Positions 58,484 through 64,000 of a DNA stretch of 64,000 nt are shown here, in pieces. Under the pieces are notes generated by a model. The model ran no database searches. It saw only the letters and a program-made list of their open reading frames with translations, and had not been told where the DNA came from. Numbering within the stretch: position 1 is the stretch's first letter; each line of letters opens with the position of its first letter. Origin of the DNA: Alphaproteobacteria bacterium (GTDB lineage: Bacteria; Pseudomonadota; Alphaproteobacteria; Rhizobiales; Rhizobiaceae); the NCBI GenBank assembly GCA_016861165.1, contig BOKV01000008.1:62001-126000 (forward strand). Reading direction: 5' to 3'. Both the position numbers and the translations under genes were made by a program.

Positions 58484-59454
58484 TGCCGACGATCGCCCAT
58501 GTCGAGGCCGGCAGCCATGTCGAATGGGCCGGTTTTCTCGACGACAAGCCGGCATTCGCCCTGTCCGAGGGCGTGGCCGTCATCGCCGAGGGCGGCGAAA
58601 AGCGGATCGTGTTGCACGACGGGCTGACGGCGGCGGCGCCCGGGCGCGACGGCGCCACGCTTACAACCGGTGGCGAGGACGGCGCGCTGAAGCGGCTCGG
58701 CGCCGACGGCGGTGTTGCGCTGCTGCGCGGGGCGACCGGCAAGTGGGTCGACGCCGTCGCCTGCGGGCCGGCCGGCGCCGCGGCGGCGGCCTCCGGCAGA
58801 TCAGCGACGGTGTTGGCCGGCGACGGCGGGCAGCGTCAGATCGCCTGCGAGCGCACGATCGAGGGGCTCGCCTTCGCGCCCAAGGGCCAGCGCCTGGCGC
58901 TGGCGCGCTACAACGGCGTTGAGCTCATTTGGGTGGCGGCGCAGGCGCCGGCCCAGATTCTGGAATGGAAAGGCGCCCATACCGGCGTTACCTTCTCTCC
59001 CGACGGGCGCTACGTGGTCACCACCATGCAGGAAAACGCGCTGCATGGCTGGCGACTCGCCGACGGCCGCCACATGCGCATGACCGGCTATCCGGCCAAG
59101 GTGCATTCGCTGTCGTGGTCGGCGCGTGGCGACTGGCTGGCGAGTTCCGGTGCTCCGGTGGCGATCGTCTGGCCGTTTTCGGGCAAGGACGGGCCGATGG
59201 GCAAGGCGCCGCTCGAACTGGGCTCGATGGGCCGCATCCTGGTCACTCGCGTCGCCTTCCATCCGCGCGAGGAGGTGGTGGCGATCGGCTACGAGAACGG
59301 CATGATCCTCGCCGCCAGGCTGGGCGACCGCCAGGAGGCCGTGCTGCGGCGCGAGGCGGCGGGCGCGATCTCGTCGCTCAACTGGGACCGTGCCGGCCGG
59401 CGCCTCGCATTCGGCTCGCGGGAGGGCGAGGCCGGGGTGATCGACATCGCATAG
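58483..59454 (+). CDS. WD40-repeat beta-propeller protein
   Basis: ATG overlaps the CobW stop (TGATG). HTGVTFSPDGRYVVTTMQENALHGWRLADGRHMRMTGYPAKVHSLSWSARGDWLASSG: WD40-like blades. Confidence 0.85.
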   Translation: MPTIAHVEAGSHVEWAGFLDDKPAFALSEGVAVIAEGGEKRIVLHDGLTAAAPGRDGATLTTGGEDGALKRLGADGGVALLRGATGKWVDAVACGPAGAAAAASGRSATVLAGDGGQRQIACERTIEGLAFAPKGQRLALARYNGVELIWVAAQAPAQILEWKGAHTGVTFSPDGRYVVTTMQENALHGWRLADGRHMRMTGYPAKVHSLSWSARGDWLASSGAPVAIVWPFSGKDGPMGKAPLELGSMGRILVTRVAFHPREEVVAIGYENGMILAARLGDRQEAVLRREAAGAISSLNWDRAGRRLAFGSREGEAGVIDIA

Positions 59455-59485
59455 CGGCTCTTCAGCGGCGACGGGAACGGCAGGA

Positions 59486-60397
59486 TTGGACACGCTCACC
59501 AGGATGCAGGCCTTTGTTGAGGTCGTCGACGCGGAGGGGTTCTCGGCGGCGGCGCGGCGGATGGGCCGGTCGAAGGCGCTGATGTCGAAATATGTGCGCG
59601 AGCTGGAGGACGAGCTCGGCGCGCTGCTGCTCAACCGCACCACCCGGCAGTTCTCGCTGACGGAGGCCGGCCAGATCTACTATCACTCGGCCAACGAGAT
59701 CATCGCGCGCATCAGGGAGGCGCAGGAGGCGGTGCGCGAGGCCGGGGCCGGCCTCAAGGGGCGGCTGCGCGTCTCGGCACCGCGCTCGCTGACCGATCTG
59801 GAAATCGGCCTGCCCATCGTCGAGTTCGCCGCCGCCTATCCGGAGATCACGCTCGAGGTCAATCTCGACGACCGCATCGTCGACATGATCGAGGATGGCT
59901 TCGACGTCGCCATCCGCGTGTCGCGGCTCGCCGATTCGACACTGATCGCCAGGAAGCTCGCCGACTTCCGCCTGGTGCTGTGCGCCTCGCCGGCCTTCGT
60001 CCGTCGCCACGGCGCGCCGGCCAGGCCGAGCGACATCTCGGCGCTTCCCGCCATCATCGACACCAATGGCCGCAGCCGCAGCAACTGGACCTTCGTCGAT
60101 GCGCAGGGCAGGGAGCAGGTCGTTCCGGTCAACGCGGTGATGGAGGTCAACAGCCCGGAGGTGGCCAAGCGGGCGGCGCTGGCCGGCCTCGGCATCGCCA
60201 TCTCGCCGGGGTTCTCCGTGGCCAAGGAAATCCGCGACGGCAGCCTGGTCAGCATGCTCGATGACTGGCTGCCGCGCGGCGGCGGCGTCTATGCCGTCTA
60301 TCCGCACCGCCGCCACGTCCCGGCCAAGGTGCGCGTCTTCGTCGACTTCATGGCCCAGTGGTTCCGGCGCAACGGCAGCCTGCTGTCGCATGAATGA
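59486..60397 (+). CDS. LysR-family transcriptional regulator
   Basis: MDTLTRMQAFVEVVDAEGFSAAARRMGRSKALMSKYVRELEDELGALLLNRTTRQFSLTEAGQIYY. Confidence 0.95.
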   Translation: MDTLTRMQAFVEVVDAEGFSAAARRMGRSKALMSKYVRELEDELGALLLNRTTRQFSLTEAGQIYYHSANEIIARIREAQEAVREAGAGLKGRLRVSAPRSLTDLEIGLPIVEFAAAYPEITLEVNLDDRIVDMIEDGFDVAIRVSRLADSTLIARKLADFRLVLCASPAFVRRHGAPARPSDISALPAIIDTNGRSRSNWTFVDAQGREQVVPVNAVMEVNSPEVAKRAALAGLGIAISPGFSVAKEIRDGSLVSMLDDWLPRGGGVYAVYPHRRHVPAKVRVFVDFMAQWFRRNGSLLSHE

Positions 60398-60503
60398 TTT
60401 TCCGGCCGACCCATAAAATCGCCGAAATCGTCGGTGCAATGGGATGGGACCGCGGCGAACGGATTCGCCGGCGGCCCTGAGGTCCGAACCGGGGGAGCGC
60501 GTC

Positions 60504-61154
60504 ATGCGCGGGCGAATTGCTGCGGGGTTGGCGGTCGTGGGGTTGACATTGGCGCCGTCGCTGGCGGTGGCGCACCCGCATGTCTTCGTCGAGGCCAATC
60601 TCGAAATCCTGCGCAACGCGCAGGGCGCGGTGACCGAGCTGCGCCATGTCTGGCGGTTCGACGAACTGTTCTCCTCCATGGTGCTGCTCGACTATGACGA
60701 GAACGGCGACGGCAAGCTCGACAGCGACGAGCTTGACGCGGTGTCGCAGACCGTCACCCAGTCGCTCAGCGAATACAATTTCTACACCGAGGTCCGTCTC
60801 GGCCGCGAGCCGCAGGCCTTTCAGGGGCCGGAGCGGATCATGGTCGACTACACCGACGGCCAGGTGCTGATGTTCTTCGCCGCGACCATGAAGGAACCGC
60901 TGGAGATCGCCGGCAAGCCGTTCCGCGTCGCCGTCAGCGACCCGACCTATTATGTCGCCATCGAGATCGCCGACGAGAGCGCCGTGCAGATCACCGGCAA
61001 TGGCACCGCCTGCAAGGCGGCGATCGAGCGGCCAGATTTCGACCAGCTCTACGCGCAGAACTCGCAGACCCTGACCGAGCAGTTCTTCAACGATCCGGCC
61101 AATGCCTCGCTCGGCGACGACTGGCTGACATGGGTCAATTTCCAGTGCGACTAG
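60504..61154 (+). CDS. DUF1007 family periplasmic protein
   Basis: Signal peptide, AHPHVFVEANLEILRNAQGAVTELRHVWRFDELFSSMVLLDYDENGDGKLDSDEL (N-terminal HPH, DxDxDG-like loop). Confidence 0.92.
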   Translation: MRGRIAAGLAVVGLTLAPSLAVAHPHVFVEANLEILRNAQGAVTELRHVWRFDELFSSMVLLDYDENGDGKLDSDELDAVSQTVTQSLSEYNFYTEVRLGREPQAFQGPERIMVDYTDGQVLMFFAATMKEPLEIAGKPFRVAVSDPTYYVAIEIADESAVQITGNGTACKAAIERPDFDQLYAQNSQTLTEQFFNDPANASLGDDWLTWVNFQCD

Positions 61155-62137
61155 GCGCAGGCCGCCTGGCGGCGTTCTTGGTGCTGGCCGGCCTTGCGCT
61201 GGCGCTTGCCGACGCGGCCGCGGCGCAGAACTCGCTCGGGCTCGGCCGGCCCGAACAGGCGATCCGCCCGGAAGGGCTGCTGGCGCCGTTCCTGCTGTGG
61301 GTGAAGGCCCAGCAGGAGAGCTTCTATACGGCGATGCGCCTGCATCTCCAGGCCATGCGAACCGACGCCACCCATCTGTGGGTGCTGATCGGGCTGAGTT
61401 TTGCCTACGGTGTCTTCCACGCCGCCGGCCCCGGTCACGGCAAGGCGGTGATTTCCTCCTACATGATCGCCAACGAGGTCGCCGCCCGTCGCGGCATCGT
61501 CCTGTCGATGGCGTCCGCACTGGCGCAGGCGCTGACCGCGATCGCGGTGGTCGCCGCCTTCGTGCTGGTGCTGCGCGGCATGGGCCTGAAGCAGAGCGAG
61601 GCCACCGGAGCGCTCGAGGTGGCGAGCTATGGCGCGGTGGCGGCGCTGGGCGCCTGGCTCTTGTGGTCGAAACTGTTCGGCGTCGGTCACCGCCACGCGG
61701 CCGGCAACCATGCCCACCGACATGGCGACGGCCACCACCATCAGCATCATCAGCACGATCACGGCCACGCCTGCGGCCACGCGCACGGCGCCGACCCGGG
61801 CACGCTGAAGGGCGAGGCGCTGAGCCTCAGGCAGGCCTGGTCGGCGATCGCCGCTGTCGGCCTGCGGCCCTGTTCGGGCGCGCTGATCGTGCTGACCTTC
61901 GCCTTCCTCAACGGGCTCTATGCCGCCGGCATCGCCTCGACCTTCGCCATGGCGTTTGGCACCGGCATGACGGTGGCCATCCTTGCCGCGCTGGCGGTTT
62001 GGGCCAAGGATCTTGCCATCGGCATCGGCGGCCTCAACGATCGGGCGGCGGTGATCCACCGCGGCATCGAGATCGCCGGGGCGGCGCTGGTGCTGATCCT
62101 CGGGCTGACGCTGCTCGGCGCCAGCCTCTACGTCTGA
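61130..62137 (+). CDS. NicO/RcnA-type nickel/cobalt (metal) transporter with His-rich loop
   Basis: FAYGVFHAAGPGHGKAVISSYMIANE, HRHAAGNHAHRHGDGHHHQHHQHDHGHACGHAHG, AAVGLRPCSGALIVLTFAF. Confidence 0.93.
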   Translation: MGQFPVRLGAGRLAAFLVLAGLALALADAAAAQNSLGLGRPEQAIRPEGLLAPFLLWVKAQQESFYTAMRLHLQAMRTDATHLWVLIGLSFAYGVFHAAGPGHGKAVISSYMIANEVAARRGIVLSMASALAQALTAIAVVAAFVLVLRGMGLKQSEATGALEVASYGAVAALGAWLLWSKLFGVGHRHAAGNHAHRHGDGHHHQHHQHDHGHACGHAHGADPGTLKGEALSLRQAWSAIAAVGLRPCSGALIVLTFAFLNGLYAAGIASTFAMAFGTGMTVAILAALAVWAKDLAIGIGGLNDRAAVIHRGIEIAGAALVLILGLTLLGASLYV

Positions 62138-62140
62138 GGA

Positions 62141-64000
62141 TCAGAAGCTCAGCGATATGTCGCGATGGTGGGCGACGCAGCCGGCGACCGCCAGCGCCTG
62201 CTCGCGCGGGAAGCGCGGCTGCTGGCGCAGGCCGATATTGTTGCGGATGGCTTCCTCCAGGCCTGACATCGCCGGCAGCAGCTCGGCGGCGGCCGGCACG
62301 CGCCAGGCGGCTTCCGCGTCGAGCGCCTGCCTTGCCTCGACGAGCCTTGCGGCCGCTTCGGCGCGGTCGGGTTCACCCTCGCTGAGCGCCCGGCGCGCCG
62401 CCGATAGCGGCGAGCGGATGTCGCCGGTATCGGCGAGCGCGTTGACGAGCGCCTCGATCTCGCCGATGCGGTCGGCGGCCTCCTGCGGCTCCAATCTGTC
62501 GAGCTCGCCGGTTACGGCTTGGAGCGCGCCACGCGCCTCGACCAGGCCGTCGGCCGACGCCAGCACGGCGCTCACGGCGGCAATGTCGCCATAGGCGCTG
62601 TCGGCGGCGCGCCGGTAGCTGTTGCGCGCCGTATCCTCTGCCTTCTGCAGACCGGCGAAGGTATCATGGATCTCGTCCCAGCCATCCGGAATCCGGGCGA
62701 GGCGCTGATCATGCTCGGTGGTCAATGCCTCGATCCGGACACGCAGGCGCTGCCGGCGCTCTTCGGCCTCCGCATCATCGCCGCGCACGCGGTCGAGCCG
62801 GGTCTGCAGTTCGCTGATTTCAACCTCGACCTTGCGGGCATCGCGCTCGATGGAGCGCACGCGGGAGTGGACCGGGCGATAGGCCGGCGTCGCCGCCTCG
62901 ACCGTGGCGTGGGCGAGGCGAACCTGCTCGACGAGGTCGAACACCTGCGCGGCCGCCTCGAATCCCTGGCCGGCGCGGCGGGCAAGCGCCTCGGGCAGCA
63001 GCGACAGGTCGCGCGCCCGCGCCTGCTCGATGGCCCGGCGGATGCCGTCGCCTTCGCTGGCAAGCGTGTCGAAGACATAGCGCTCGACGCAAAACTGCAG
63101 GCCCGGATTGCGCGGCGGCGGCGCCGTCTCCGCCTGCAGCGACATGCGCGCCGGCAGGTAATTGACCAGCGGCGGCGTCATGCCGACGATGGCCAGCGCG
63201 ACGAGCTGCAGGACGATGAACGCCACCACCCCCTTGTAGATGTCAAGCGTCCGCACGATCGCCGGCGCCACGCCCCTTAGATAGAACAGGGCGAAGCCGA
63301 AGGGCGGCGTCAGGAACGAGGTCTGGATGTTGAGCCCGACCATGACGCCGAACCAGACGGCGGTGACGTTGGCCTGCGGGTCGGCGAGCAGGATCGGCGC
63401 CACGATCGGCACCACCACGACGGCGATCTCGATGAAGTCGAGGAAGAAGCCGAGGATGAAGATCACCGCCATGACGATGACGAACTGGGTCCAGAAGCCG
63501 CCGGGCAGACCGGTCAGGAATTCGCGCACCAGCTCCTCGCCGCCGAAGGCACGGAAGGCCGCCGTCAGCATGGCGGCGCCGAGCAGGATGATGAACACCA
63601 GCGAGGTGGTCTTGGCCGTCTCGACCATGACGCCGTAGAGCGTGTCGCCGATACGCAGGGCGCGCCAGGCGCTCCAGACGAGCGCGGCGACCAGGCCGAG
63701 GAGCGCCGTCGACATCAGCGCCAGGCCAAGGACGTCCTCTACCGTGTCGACAGACCTGACGTTGATCTCGAACTGCGAGCGGACCAGCGCCATCGCCACC
63801 AGCGAGGCTATCGCCAGGATGGCCGGGTAGAAGGCGCTTCTGGCGCCGTCCTTGAGCTTGTAGCCGGCCATGATTAGGGCGCCGGCGGCGCCGATCGCAC
63901 CGGCCTGGTTGACCGTGGCGATGCCGGCGATGATCGAGCCGAGCACGATCAGGATGAGCGCGAGCGGCGGGATGAGCGCGATGAAGACGCGGCCGGCGAA
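62141..64000 (-). CDS. TRAP transporter large permease (DctM-like), partial, with long C-terminal coiled-coil-like extension
   Basis: Open to the window end on minus strand; FFLDFIEIAVVVVPIVAPILLADPQANVTAVWFGVMVGLNIQTSFLTPPFGFALFYLRGVAP; then ~325 hydrophilic Glu/Arg/Ala-rich residues. Confidence 0.88.
   Translation of the reverse strand, partial: FAGRVFIALIPPLALILIVLGSIIAGIATVNQAGAIGAAGALIMAGYKLKDGARSAFYPAILAIASLVAMALVRSQFEINVRSVDTVEDVLGLALMSTALLGLVAALVWSAWRALRIGDTLYGVMVETAKTTSLVFIILLGAAMLTAAFRAFGGEELVREFLTGLPGGFWTQFVIVMAVIFILGFFLDFIEIAVVVVPIVAPILLADPQANVTAVWFGVMVGLNIQTSFLTPPFGFALFYLRGVAPAIVRTLDIYKGVVAFIVLQLVALAIVGMTPPLVNYLPARMSLQAETAPPPRNPGLQFCVERYVFDTLASEGDGIRRAIEQARARDLSLLPEALARRAGQGFEAAAQVFDLVEQVRLAHATVEAATPAYRPVHSRVRSIERDARKVEVEISELQTRLDRVRGDDAEAEERRQRLRVRIEALTTEHDQRLARIPDGWDEIHDTFAGLQKAEDTARNSYRRAADSAYGDIAAVSAVLASADGLVEARGALQAVTGELDRLEPQEAADRIGEIEALVNALADTGDIRSPLSAARRALSEGEPDRAEAAARLVEARQALDAEAAWRVPAAAELLPAMSGLEEAIRNNIGLRQQPRFPREQALAVAGCVAHHRDISLSF

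Overview
High-GC alphaproteobacterial (Rhizobiales-like) chromosomal window, densely packed and mostly housekeeping. I see no integrase, transposase, phage module or CRISPR array. I support about 65 protein-coding genes, tRNA-Leu(CAA) and tRNA-Val(GAC). Recognisable blocks: gluQ; etfBA plus 3-hydroxyacyl-CoA dehydrogenase; tlpA-argH-lptM-lysA-TIGR02302; hpt/ftsEX-ydcF-plsC; tyrC-hisC; gloB; an ABC exporter pair; a four-gene bufferin-type (DUF2282-MNIO/DUF692-DUF2063-DoxX) RiPP metallophore operon; hsp20; two CpdR-like receivers; LemA/TPM genes; DUF1013 (TrcR-like); and a CobW/WD40/LysR/DUF1007/NicO metal cluster. The signals that genes do not explain are: (1) a dispersed ~100-bp bipartite palindromic repeat in 7 copies, each at the 3' end of a gene and several supplying stop codons or C-terminal tails; (2) an unannotated ~79-nt sRNA with its own promoter and terminator, antisense in the hisN/N-formylglutamate amidohydrolase gap, with an MmgR (alpha-r8)-like core; (3) a ROSE-type RNA thermometer in the hsp20 5'UTR; (4) a tandem CtrA-like site upstream of ftsE; (5) a perfect palindromic operator before a VOC/YafY pair; (6) an in-frame TAG 16 codons before the next stop in a secreted protein. 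Most long plus/minus ORFs in the supplied track are shadow ORFs caused by high GC. All calls are from reading sequence and translations; no searches or folding were run.
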